DNA from: Lamellibrachia columna
Lineage: Eukaryota > Annelida > Polychaeta > Sabellida > Siboglinidae
Assembly (NCBI GenBank): GCA_963662155.1
Contig: OY759271.1
Location: forward strand, 15,075,584 to 15,139,583
DNA length: 64,000 nt
Reading direction: 5' to 3'
Part shown: in pieces, positions 46,701-60,500 of the stretch
Layout of the letters: each line of letters opens with the position of its first letter
Position numbering within the stretch: the stretch's first letter is position 1
The notes under the pieces: model-generated
What the model was told of the DNA's origin: nothing
Database searches by the model: none
The model's input: only the letters and a program-made list of their open reading frames with translations
Made by a program: the position numbers and the translations under genes

Positions 46701-48506
46701 CTCAGGTCATATACTTCTATATATTACATATATGAACATTAATGCATGGCATTATCGCACATTTACATTATGACAAGTTTCACTGTCATGACCAGAAAAT
46801 AGGTTTATACAAAAATATAGCGTCTGTACACAAATATGGCAATTACACACATCTTGTAAGACTCAAGGATGCATCAGTCATTTGAGCAAATAAGCATAAA
46901 TATTTTGACATCATAAACAATGTGTGCACATTATAAATAGATGTTCTTGGCCGCTTATTTAAGATAATGACATATATAGTACAACTACACGTTGGAACAC
47001 TGCCAATCAGTACAGTTACACAGATTGCTAGCACAATCCATCAACCACCTTCTGTATCTTAAAGCAGACATTTCACTGCTATTGTAAGTCAGTGGTATTT
47101 AACACAGATTTCAGAAATGGCCATGGCCACAATATTTTTAAAAAGAAACAACATTCTGTATCCAAATCTTCAATATTTCAGAAACGGCTCCATTCACAAA
47201 ATTAAAAAAATATTTTAAAAGAAGCAACATGCTTTATAGAAATCTTTAGTAATTTTTAAAATCATGGAGCTTTATACTTTTTTTTGCTGTCACTTAAATC
47301 TCAGTCACAAAATGCCACATTAACCTTGTGCACAAACTAAATACTGTAATGCAGCATTTGTGTTCAGTCAGTCACAAATATGTACAAGTTATCACAGATT
47401 ACACCATCACATCACATTGGTACAATAACCAACTCATTCACCTAAGTAATGGCAAACTTAATTAAATGGACCGCCTCCCTTAAATAAGTAAACTGTAAAC
47501 ACCTTTGGTTATTATTATGATACAACTTAACTCTATCTGGTCACCAAACATGTATATTTTGTAAGTAAAACTATTACACTCGGGATGAACCATCTTTGAC
47601 ACTGCTTGGACAGTGACCTTCTGACTGTGTAGTGGCTTATCCAACAAATGTAACATATTTCTCATTTATTAAGACGATATTTTACATCATCAGTCAGAGA
47701 GCATCTTGTGTATACACTGTGTTGGAAATTTGTTTATCTGATGAAAGACTGATATCCCCAGTACTGCTATCTAGGTTGTATAGATGATTACACTAGTTCG
47801 TGGTTTAAAACTAATTTTCTGTGGCATCAACTGATGCAGTCAGACACCACTGGTGATACAAGGTTGGGATAAACAAATCTTTTTTAAGAATTCAAAAACA
47901 ACAGATCATGCTATATATTCTCCAATGCCAGTCATTGTATATGTTTCAAGAACCTATAGAGTACCTGGTATTCTGTATCAAATGGAAAACTGTTTATGGA
48001 GTTGTCACTTTGCACATCTGTGTCATATATATATATCCAAATGTCTACAATATGTAGACAAACCAATGTGGCAGGCATAGATTGGGAAATGTTCGATGGG
48101 CGTTGCTTCCAGAGAATGAAACTGATGTGTGTGGTTTGGTAAGTGTACTGAGATAAGGCTCTAGAGACGGTGACTGAAGCAAAAGGTATCGCCACAGTAT
48201 CCACGGGAATAACACTTCTGTCCCATTTGCCAGATCACTTGTGGTGATTTCGGGATAAAAAAAAGTGACACTGAACCTTGGAATGTTTAGGGTGCCATGA
48301 CGTTACCTAGCAACACCACGACAAACATTGCTGAAAACAAATTGATGTTACACTGAATTTCAATAAATATATTGAGCAATGTTCAGTGATGATTAACAGA
48401 AAGTTTTTGATGCGTACATCAAGTCTGTCTCTGAGGACCTCTTTGAACAACACAGCCTGTGTCCTGCGCATACATCGCTGTCCCTGCATCCTTGCATTGG
48501 GTCATG
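43761..48506. other. Intergenic region and 3' UTR side of the ITPRID-like gene
   Basis: No protein gene recognised. It contains a 22-bp minisatellite (45548-45680) and palindromic ACCATGGTAT sequences at 45950-46085. An AATAAA on the - strand (47665-47670) could end the ITPRID-like mRNA, giving a 3' UTR of about 0.85 kb. The rest is AT-rich. Confidence 0.5.
45548..45680 (+). repeat. 22-bp minisatellite
   Basis: Six copies of GATGATCCTCGGATACAGTA plus AT, with single-base variants. Confidence 0.9.
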
Positions 48507-51500
48507 TCACGTGACACCATTGTCAATGTTGTCATGCTGTGTGCCAGCATGTGGTGCTACCACCTCACCATTTGTGACGACAGACTCCAGCCTCTTGAGA
48601 CGGCCACCGAACTCCTGTAAGCAAAGTCTTCATGTTGTCATTTACTGCACTTAGTTTATTTGTCATTTACACAATTTATATTCACATAAACACCATTTCA
48701 ACATCTATTGATGCATCCAACCACACTGCAATTACTGCATGAATGCTGCTCATTTTTGTAACTGCATTAAAGATATCCTATCACTGTCTATTACCAGGTA
48801 TCCAGTCATACAGTTAAGTGAACTGATGCAAAGTTGAGTGAACAATATTTCCCAAGTTTTGAAACAGCAGCATGTGGACTCGAGCCTGGTCTTCTTGACC
48901 GACAGTGTGGCCCCCGAACCACAAAACTACCATGCCCCACAAACTAGGGTGTGACGACATCACACAGAAGTAGTTTTGGCATAAATGACCAGGCGAGTGC
49001 TATAAAATATGTTGTATTAATAATCTGAATAAGCTGACCCATCAGGATGTTAGCTTGGCTTTTGTATACAAACCATGTTATAAAAACCTTGTATAATTCT
49101 GTCTTCAAAGAAGCAAAGAAGAACTTTGGCTTATCAAGAGTCCAAAAATGTTCATCTATGTGCAGCCTGCCCTTATCAGCTAGCTACCAATTTTATTTTT
49201 AAATGAGCACTAACATTTACACAATAAGTGGATAATTTGTTCCATTCATTTACTGCATCCTCTGCAAAAAAATGAATACTCTCTGACATCCAATGTACTT
49301 AGTCGAATGGGGCTTTTAAGAACAGTAATAGAAATGAGGAAATAAATGTTGGGGAGAAATAACTGCATAAATTAACATTTCCAGAAAGTCTGCAGACAGT
49401 CTTATGACCCAAGTGAGAAATACACCGTTGGTATGGGGGGAGGGCGACATACCTGCATCTGGACTCTAAGTGGCTCCATCTCTGAGTGGATCGTGCTGCG
49501 TATGTCAGCTAGCAACGCCACCTTCAACTGTAGACAGAAACAACACAAATGAAACAAACACATTTTATACTAGTTAGTAACTTATGGACGGCATCTAATG
49601 AAATAGTCAAGTCAGAAAATTAATTGCAATGAAACATGAAAAATGTCAACACAAAATTCACTACATATAACTTAGTAAATTTGTACACAGTTGCTTTTTA
49701 AATGTTTGAATCTTATATCATTCAGTTGCTTTTTAAACAGTTGTTTTTTAAATGTTTGAATCTTATATCATACACAACGCCATTACATTCCTACTCCTTC
49801 ATGCATGCTGCTTTGTATAAAAAAGTAAAATGGCTGCTGCAGTGAAACTGTAATCATTTCATGTTTACATTACATTATGATGTTACACTATGGCAACATA
49901 ATAAACAGTAGTAAAAGCGTAAAATGACTGCTGCAGTGAAACTGTAATAATTTCATGTTTACATTACAGTATGGTAACATAATAAACATTAGCAAGACAG
50001 CTGTGTTGTTGACTTGCTGGTAATTGCAACTGATTGGGAAAGTTAGAAAAAAAGTGAGGATATTAAACATGTTTAAATGTAGTTTATGATACATAAATCA
50101 CCCAACTCTAGGGGCGTAAACAATTTATTTCCTAAACAAAATGAACTGCTAAGCATAGTACCCCATCCATGGCTTGGGTGAACATCATCTGATAGGACAC
50201 CACATCATCACTCTGTGGAAGCGGTGTCTGACCCGTGTCATCAACAGTAGCGTCGACCACCGTGTCATCACTGTCAGGTGGCTGTGTCATCGACTGTTCA
50301 AGTGCGTCGATGATATTATGGTGACATATCTGTTCCCTCAACAGGTCTACCATCTGCAACCAAGTATGACAAAATTACACTGCAAGATTTAACAAGATCG
50401 TCACCGACAAGCTACAACTCCAGATGGCAGGTGGACAAGATGAATCAAGAACGGCACTGATTTTCACCTGGTCAATCAATGGATTATGTAATTTACTCAA
50501 AATGGCATTAGTGCCCTTTTCATCAGATTTAGATTGGCCTTGGTGCCCTTCAAAATTAATGTTACCCGATGGCCACTTTGGTCTTGCCCTTTCTATTCCC
50601 TATTTCGAGGCCTGAAATTATGAAAAAAATTCCCTTTTTTGGCGAAAATAAGACAGAATCTACTTGTGTGAAAGCCTCACTCAATTTTACATCCACCTTT
50701 TACAGAGTAACGGATGAAACATTGTCAGTGATTGGCCAACAGCTGAGCATCGATCAATGAGATTTCTTGTTGACAAGTTTTTGTTTTTTTTGAAATACAA
50801 AGTATTCAGAGACTCCATATGATCTTGAAATCAACTGAAGTCCACGGGCTGGGGGACTTTGCAGCCTGCTGCCCCTGGACAGAAATGCTATGCAGTCCCC
50901 TCGACTGACAGTTTGGTACTCTAACCGTCCCAGATAACATAAGATTAGCAGTGACATTACATTGACATCATACTCAGTGTAAACAACTACTTACAGGCAG
51001 TACAATATGTGGGTGTTGATGTCAATGTAATGTCACTAAGACTAGCAGTGACATTACACTGACATCATACTCAGTGTAAACAGCTACTTACAGGCAGTAC
51101 AATATGTGGGTGTTGATGTCAATGTAATGTCACTAAGACTAGCAGTGACATTACACTGACATCATACTCAGTGTAAACAGCTACTTACAGGCAGTACAAT
51201 ATGTGGGTGTTGATGTCAATGTAATGTCACTAAGACTAGCAGTGACATTACACTGACATCATACTCAGTGTAAACAGCTACTTACAGGCAGTACAATATG
51301 TGGGTGTTGATGTCAATGTAATGTCACTAAGACTAGCAGTGACATTACACTGACATCATACTCAGTGTAAACAGCTACTTACAGGCAGTACAATATGTGG
51401 GTGTTTATGTCAATGTAATGTCACTAAGACTAGCAGTGACATTACACTGACATCATACTCAGTGTAAACAGCTACTTACAGGCAGTACAATATGTGGGTG

Positions 51501-54500
51501 TTGATATCAATGTAATGTCACTAAGACTAGCAGTGACATTACACTGACATCATACTCAGTGTAAACAGCTACTTACAGGCAGTACAATATGTGGGTGGTG
51601 ATGTCAATGTAATGTCACTAAGATTAGCAGTGACATTACATTGACACCATACTTAGTTTAAACAACTACTCACAGGCAGTACAATATGTGGGTGTTGATG
51701 TCAATGTAATGTCACTAAGATTAGCAGTGACATTACATTGACACCATACTTAGTTTAAACAACTACTCACAGGCAGTACAATATGTGGGTGTTGATGTCA
51801 ATGTAATGTCACTAAGACCAGCAGTGACATTACACTGACATCATACTTAATGTAAACAACTACTTACAGGCAGTACAATATGTGGGTGGTGATGTCAATG
51901 TAATGTCACTAAGATTAGCAGTGACATTACATTGACACCATACTTAGTTTAAACAACTACTCACAGGCAGTACAATATGTGGGTGTTGATGTCAATGTAA
52001 TGTCACTAAGACCAGCAGTGACATTACACTGACATCATACTTAATGTAAACAACTACTTACAGGCAGTACAATATGTGGGTGGTGATGTCAATGTAATGT
52101 CACTAAGATTAGCAGTGACATTACATTGACACCATACTTAGTTTAAACAACTACTCACAGGCAGTACAATATGTGGGTGTTGATGTCAATGTAATGTCAC
52201 TAAGACCAGCAGTGACATTACACTGACATCATACTTAATGTAAACAACTACTTACAGGCAGTACAATATGTGGGTGGTGATGTCAATGTAATGTCACTAA
52301 GATTAGCAGTGACATTACATTGACACCATACTTAGTTTAAACAACTACTCACAGGCAGTACAATATGTGGGTGTTGATGTCAATGTAATGTCACTAAGAC
52401 CAGCAGTGACATTACACTGACATCATACTTAATGTAAACAACTACTCACAGGCAGTACAATATGTCGGTGGTTCGTCTCACTAGCATGAAGCTGTACTCT
52501 GTTACCCGCAATCACAAGTCCCATTCGCACTGCGAGAAGGTGCTCTAGTTTCACCACTTCCTGGAAGATGTCACTGCGCAGCTGCTGCAGTTCGCACAGT
52601 TCATCCCTGCAACACAAGTATCAAATGTCTGCAATGCGCAATCGCTAGATTTGTGAATCTCTCAAAGGTAATTTCTGCTGACTTGCTGCCTCCTGAAGAG
52701 TGAGCAGAAAATGCAAGGCACATAAAGATAAACAGTTCTTATAAGTGCTGGCATGTTATCTGAATTTTATGAATTCCTGATACATTCTTGTACCACGTTA
52801 TTTCCAACAATAAGATGTGATACAAAAGTTTCTCTATTGCAAAGTATGCATGTCTAATATGATGTTATCTTTAATGTATGAATATGGGAGGCAGGTAAAA
52901 ATTAACTTTTCTTTTAAGCTCTAGTGTGTAGTCTTCAATTATGCTCACAATGTGCATTTCTGATATTATGTTATCTCCAACAGGAAGATGTTATATAAAT
53001 GTTTATTTGGTGCAAAGTTCTGATTAGGTATTATGGGTATTACCCTAAAAACCCAACAGAGATGGGGTATCACAGAATAACAACCCTGGGGTAAAAATAT
53101 GTATTTCTGACAGCCTGTTATCTCTAACACATAATAGCCACATCCAACAAATCTCTCCTTCCTGTAGTACAAATTGTAGTACAAATAATTAATTATTGGA
53201 GTCATGCATGACAAAATTAAGTATTAAATTAAATTGTTTAAATAATTTTAGTTCTGTTAACTTCTTCACAATAATTTCATGATGTGAAAGTTTTGAATGT
53301 AATTTTATTTGGCAGCAAATAATAGTCTTATTTTCTAAGATGCCCCCAATGGGCCACAGCCACTCTCCATTTAATATTCTGGCTGCAGCCTAAATGTAAC
53401 CTTTATTTAGGCTTTTGTTGTAACTACCATAAACTTAACTTGTCTAATTCAACTTGATGACCTATCACGTCATCCCAATTTCAAATTCGTGACTGTGAAA
53501 AGCTATTAATAAAATCCATTGAATTAATAGTTTCTGCGAAACTGAATGTATAAATGTAATTTATTGTATGTGTCAATCAGTGAATCATGGTTGCCCCCTC
53601 CGGCATACATCAGGCCTTCTTAACCATGTTCCTAGTGGTCATGCGTGGCTGCACTTGACACACATGGCCGCACTTGACACACATGTCCGCACTTGTCCAG
53701 GGATGCCATTACGGATGTTTATGTATTGAACTGTATGTTTATTTTTAAGAAAACTATACCAGAATGGAAGAACACCAAGTACCACATTGATACTGATCTT
53801 GTGTGAGCACCTGCATGTGGGAGTATAAATAAGTGGGCATTTGTGTACATGTTTCAGCAAAGTAGATGTCAACATGCAGTGGCTGATTCAAAGTGATGTT
53901 CATGGGGTCTCTGGGTGTCCATGGGGTCTCTGGGTGTTCATGGGTCACTGGGTAGCCATGGGATCTCCGTGTGTTCATGAGGTCTCTGGGTGTTCATGGG
54001 TCACTGGGTGTTCGTGGTTCACTGGGTGTTCATTGAGGCACTGGGTGTCCATGGTTAATAAAATAGTTTGTTGTAGGGTCTCAATTGACAGAAATGCCTC
54101 GGTGTAAGAAACATTAGAGTCATCTAACGGCAACTTCTTCTTCTACTGTATTCTACGGCTGTAGTAGAAAGTATACATCCTACAGCTGCAATCAGTCCTT
54201 CGTCACAGGTCAACTGTATTGCACATGTTGTATAGTGCATCATTGGAAATTATGTCGGGCCAACAATGTCGTGTGATGGTACAAAGATGTTTGTGGTGGC
54301 AGACATCAAGCTTTTTCAGAACTGCCTTTGGAGCTTTCTAGCTGCTACAGTTGTGCAGCACCAATGATACACAGGTTGTTTTTTACAAACCTGGTTTTTT
54401 CTTCAAGGCAACTAACAGTATCTAATCTATTAGATGATACAACTTGACCTACCTGAATTGCTCACTGATGTGTTTAGACATGATTTCAGTCGACTGTGTC

Positions 54501-57500
54501 TCGAGCATCTGCAGAGATGACTTGTAGCGAACCACATCCTGCTGCACCTGCTTCACCTCATCAACCAGATGCTGTTGCTGCACTTGCTTTGCCTCCTCTA
54601 CCAGATGCTGTGGCTGCGCTCGGCTTGTCTTTTCTACCATATGCTGTGGTTGTGCTTGCCTTGTCTCCTCTACATGCTGCTGCTGCAATTGTTGTACCTC
54701 ATCTGCCAGATGCTGTTGCTGCACTTTGGTTACCTCCTCAACCAGATGTTGTTGATGCTGGCAATGCAGATATTCAAAATAATTTGTTAAGTATTGATTG
54801 AACTGGAAGACAGAAGGCAGATTTTGTTTAATAAATAGTGGTTAATTAATTGCTCAGTAGTAGTACTGAAAAGTAGTGGTTGGTAGGCTGGCTGTTACGC
54901 ACAAATATGGGGTTGGGTGTTTTTGGCTGCTATGACTGGAAAAAACGTAAAACTAATTCTGATTTTTATTAGTAGATAGTTAGTTGATTTCCACTTAGAA
55001 TTTTAAGTTTTTCTTTTTTGGTCTGCTCATTATACTGTGACTATAAGGGTGGCCTCACAATACGTTTTTTTTCATTTTATTCTGTATACTTTACTGTGCG
55101 AATTATTAACATTATCACGACTTTACTGTGTGAATTATTAACATTATTAAAATTACAACATTGTTGAACATGTTGTTGGCTGAATAAACATATCCTAATA
55201 TACTACTAACAACGACTTCCTCTTTCCAGCCTCAACTCACCGAATGGATGACGACGGTTGCCAATGTCTGCTCTTCTCGAGTTCCCATTTCTCTAGAATA
55301 GAATATAATCCCTGCCCCATCATCCTGGTCATTGGCAGGGTGTGACATCAGCTTGCGGTCTGACCCCAGACCCACACGGTCTATCTCCGCATCTCTGCAA
55401 GTGGACACTGTATCCATGACACTTGACACTGGCTTCTGTTGACACTCATGACTTGGACCTGTCTGTGACTGAGGGTCTGTGACACTGGATGTATTCGTTG
55501 TCGGTGATGCATCATCAACAGTGACAGATTGCTGTGAATGAGATTGAGAAGACAGAGTTAGTTGATGGTTACTTGTTGTCGACACTTCTGCCGAAGTGTA
55601 GACCGATGGCACATTCGCTGATATCACGTCTTTTGATTCCACACTCTCGTGTGGTGTCACTTGTTGTGTTTCTGCAGTATTTCTCACATCGTCACCATTG
55701 TCATGGTGATCACCGGTTGCTATGGTCACTGTTTTGCCAGAAGATGTAGCACTGGCGGAGTTTAGAATCTGCATTGCAACGGAGGAAGGAGAAGTGTATA
55801 GCGTTTGGTCACTTTCTTGGTCACGCTCCATTGACGATTGCCTATCATGCTCCAGTGAAGTGTGTCCGTCATGCTCCAGTGACCCACAAACTGTGCAGGA
55901 ACTGTCACTGCTGTCGCCATAACTTTCCTACAAGCACCAATATATGTATACTATAACACAACTATAACATACAGCTATTACATATAGCTATTAGCTACAC
56001 TTCATAATCTTCCAACTGCTGGCAAAGACAGCTTAAATTCAGTTTAGCGGTGGTCTCTATCTGTAACCCACTAATTCTAGCTACAGTGGCTGTAGTTGCT
56101 TCCCAGTCGGGCTCATGAGGAACGCCGGACAGGCAGTGTGTATGGCAGTAATGCCGTTGCTGACTCCCTACAGGGGCTAAAGCAAAATATGGATGGAGGG
56201 AGTTTTAATGAAAGAACCAAGACTGCAGTAAAAGTTATGGCGGGCATCAGCAGTACTAGGATCATGCTACATGTGGTAGAAATAGAATGTAATGATTGAA
56301 TGTTGCTTACCTTCACAGAGTCTTTTGAAGGGATTCTCGCAAAACAGACTGTCACCTCGGATTCTTCATCGAATTCAGTAAAGCCGCTGCTATCTGAATG
56401 CCCACTGCCACTTCGTACCAGCGAGCCTGTATATCCACACACATCATATTCCAGTTCATGTCAATGTATGTAACACAGCTCGAAGTAGAGAACTAAGGAT
56501 AAAATTCAATAAATAATAATTTTTTTTTGTTCAAACACCATGTTGGTGCCACTTTATTTGGCGATCAAACTGTATCATTTGATTAAAGACGTTCATCATT
56601 ACACCTTTGTCAAAATTATAGCCTAGGTCCTAGTTTGGTGAAATCAAATTTATGATTTTTCTTTGAAAATTCCCATTTTTAAGACCTTATCAAGGCCATA
56701 AAAAAAGATCTGATTTAAGACCACACACACTGGAAATAGACAGCAATTTTTAATACAAACCAGTAGTCTTTTCAGCCCCAATACTAGACTGAGTATATCG
56801 GACAAGCAGAGATGTCTTATTAACTTTTATATAATGAAAACATTGGGATTGGGAAAGAAAGACTACCTTTGCTTGTCTCTCGTTTGAAGACAGGCAATAT
56901 GTCATCCACCACGTCTTCGTCTGCACTCTGAATCTGCAACAAGTCATTACACTCTGAATCTGCAACAAGTCATTACACTCTGAATCTGCAACAAGTCATT
57001 ACAGTTTCGACTCATCCACTTCAATAATCTTGTTGTCCTGATCTCTAAGTCGTAATATAAATGCTTGAGCATGACAAAACTGTACACATTAACAAGTTTA
57101 AGTTTTGGCAAATAATGATGTTTCATACAAATCATTACTGAAATTACTTAAACTATGAGATACTCTATACCTAAAGCTGCAAATGTAATATGCTTATAAC
57201 ATGCACTGTCTATTTAATAAAACTTATTAAAAAAAATGCTTATTTTGGTACAAATTTTTTTATGTCCAAATATATTGTGTATGAATAACTTAAGTAATAA
57301 TAATAAAATGTGTAGTTTTGGTTAAATCGTCGACAGAATTGACTTTTGTCATTAGATCTGGTAAGTCTCAAAATAGTGGATATCCAAAACGGTAAACACT
57401 TTGTGGGGTCAAGGCTGACATGTCGTAGTAGATACTAGGTAGGCTGATTTTTCACCAAATTTATCTGAAATGAGACAAACAACAAAATCGAATTTAACAA

Positions 57501-60500
57501 TTTGTCTGACAATTTCATTGAAACTAAATAACCCATTTCCACAAAAATGAGATGAGCAAAGAATTTATATGAGAAAGGGGGAGTGTCTGAAAACCCCAGA
57601 AGATGAAATGTTTTTGTTCAGAACATCCTAATCAACAGCTGGTGGTAACTGAGACAAAATAACAACTTACCTCCTCCATATCAAACGAGTTGGTTGGTTT
57701 CTCTGGCACCACCTCACCCTCCGTGGGTTCCACCTGGATTATGAAGTTGGGACACGCTCGCCAATTTGATCGTCGGTACAACCATTGTTTCTCTCCGACT
57801 TCACTTGGCCTGGAACTTATGCTCTCCGCCTCGGGCCTCTTTCTTCCCACTTTTGGAATGCTTGTTCCTTCATCTGAATGTTGACTGTTGCCGTCTCTGG
57901 CGCCCTGCTGTGTCATGTCAAGGTCACCCTGGTCAAGGTTTCCTGTTGGTGACCCAGATCCAACTCCCTTAAACAGTGTTGACTTTAAACTTTGCTCATC
58001 TGATGAAGTTTCTCGTTCACCAACACCATTGTCTGATAAATAACTTTTTGATTGGTCAGTGCTCGTTCGTTCATCTGCTTCAATTTCTGACGATACATCG
58101 CTGACATCTAGTCTTTTGTTAGCGACATCACAATCAACATCTGTTAGTTCAGCGTTCCTGTCTTTTGATTGGTTGTGTTGATGAGAGAAATGTTGCAGAT
58201 ATTGCAATGTAAATGCACCACAGTTCTGTGCCATGGGGCGAATGAGGCAGCCCGCTGGTTGCCATGACAGCTGTGTAACTGGCTGCAGCCGAAGGTTAGA
58301 GTTGATGTCGAGGTGTGAGTCGACGTTTTCTTTACTCGCCTCAACAATTTCCAACGGTGCAACAATGTTCTCTCCCTCAAACTCCAGCCTCTTGGGTTTG
58401 ACATCCTTATCATTACAAATGCTAGCTTCTGATTTCAGCAGTGTTTTATCAACTTTATGAGGCAACTTCTGGTGCTCATCTTGCGACACTGTGGGACTGA
58501 GAATGTCCGGCATAGCATTGGCAAATTTAAACTTGCTTTGCCGTGACAACTTTTTGTAATGGCCCTGCTTGGCGAGATAGAGGGAGTTCTCTGGATCGAG
58601 TATTGTCATGTATTTGTAGTTGCCATCTGGGGACGTTACTTCCATTGGTTCGATGGGTGTCTTTGGGATGTTGTTGTTGTCCTGTGGCTTGTGTTTTTGC
58701 ATGTGCGACAATCGAGCAATCATACGCACTGTCTTAGTGGCAGTCTTGAAGGAGTGGAGACCTGCAGAAACAAAGCAGTGACAGCATGTAGACAGTGCTG
58801 CCATGTGGTGGCAGGATCACATATTACAAGCAAAACATCGAACTGGTTGATGACTTTAGCTTAATATCTTCCTTATAAAAGAGAAATCTTATCATAATCT
58901 GATCTTGTCACATATATTCAACCTCAACACTGTATAATTTTATAATTTAGATTACCATCAGTAACATATTCAATAGACAACTGAAAGACAAGTCTATCAA
59001 CATGCACAATAAACATAGATTTCTTGGCCATCAATTGTGACTGCTGTATTATGAAGTAGAAATAAAACTGACCGTTGTCTGTTTAATCTGAATGTTCGCC
59101 GTGAATATCATGCTTACATTTGCATGCTGAACTGCAAGGTCAATATTCATAAACAGATCTGAGCTGCCTTGACCAGCTGATCTGGACCAAACTTATAGCA
59201 GTCGAAACATAAATATTTTTGATGCCAGATTTCCAGCAAAACCTTGTGGATTTTGTTTAATGTAGGTATATTTAAAACCCTGATAGTCGGCGACACTCAA
59301 TTGCAATAGGAATGCTACCGGCTGAATAACCAATAACATTTCTTACACAGGTTTATACCAATTTTCAGGTCACAAATATGGATTTCAACCCCAAAAAAGT
59401 GAGGTTTCACTCTGTTCAAAATAATGCTTCCAGACAAGACTAGACCGCGAGCCACTCACCACTTCCTTGTGGCATCATCATCTCCTTTGATGCCTCGACA
59501 CATTCCTTCAGTTCAGAGTTGGTCTTGACAAGTTGCTCCAAAATGATGCCCCTGGCACGTGATGGGGTCTGTAGGAATCGCACAGGCACGCGCCGTCGAG
59601 ATTCCAACTTGGAACTGGACGCGAAACCGAGGTTGCGCAACATCTCCTCGGGATCAGGCTTACGGTCATGCAGCAGTTGGTCTATGCTGCAACGAGAGAG
59701 AGTACATGGTCCTCTGGCGGGTCTGTGTTACAATTAGAGAACATGGTCCTCTGCAGGGTATGTCTTACAGTGGGAGAGAACTTGGTCCTCTGGAGGGTCT
59801 GTCTAACAGTGGGAAAGAACTTGGTCCTCTGGAGGGTCTGTCTTACAGTGGGAAAGAAAATGGTCCTCTGAAGGGTCTGTCTTATAGTGGAAGAGAACAT
59901 GGTCCTCTTTTACAGTGCAAGCAAACAGACTGGTATTTAACTGATCTGTAAATCGTGTAAAATTACACATGTCAAAGCAATATGGTGGATTTTAAGTTAG
60001 TATGTTTGTGCTAATGCTACAGGCTGATTAACCAATGAAAAAATTCACAAGGATTTGTACGGATTTATATAATTTCACGCAAAAAATATGGATTTCAACC
60101 AAAACAAAACGGCATGTCTGCTACGTGTGTCATCAACTGTTAAAGGTAGCTTATATAACAGAAGCCTGTTGATTTGACATCTTACCTGTATCGTGACCCG
60201 TCCGAACTGACGCTGTCCATGTGGGTCATCTTACCCTTACTACAACAAAGAAAACAAACCATGCATGCATGTTTTACGTGACTTATTAAAAATAAACTGT
60301 TTTAACTTGAAATGAAAATGTTATTTGAACAAATTTTTTATGTATTCTACTGTGGTATATTTGGCTGTATTACATAATGATTTAATTTTAGGCTTATGCT
60401 ATATTTATTTATTGGTTAACATCATAACCCTTAGGAAGATAAAATGTACATTTTATAAGCCTATCATAACGAGACAATGTCTATATTATTATTATTCCAG

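Noticed and set aside
59519..59951. Overlapping + strand ORFs, apparently a repeat protein
   Set aside because: They run through the 39-bp array and antisense to a supported exon.
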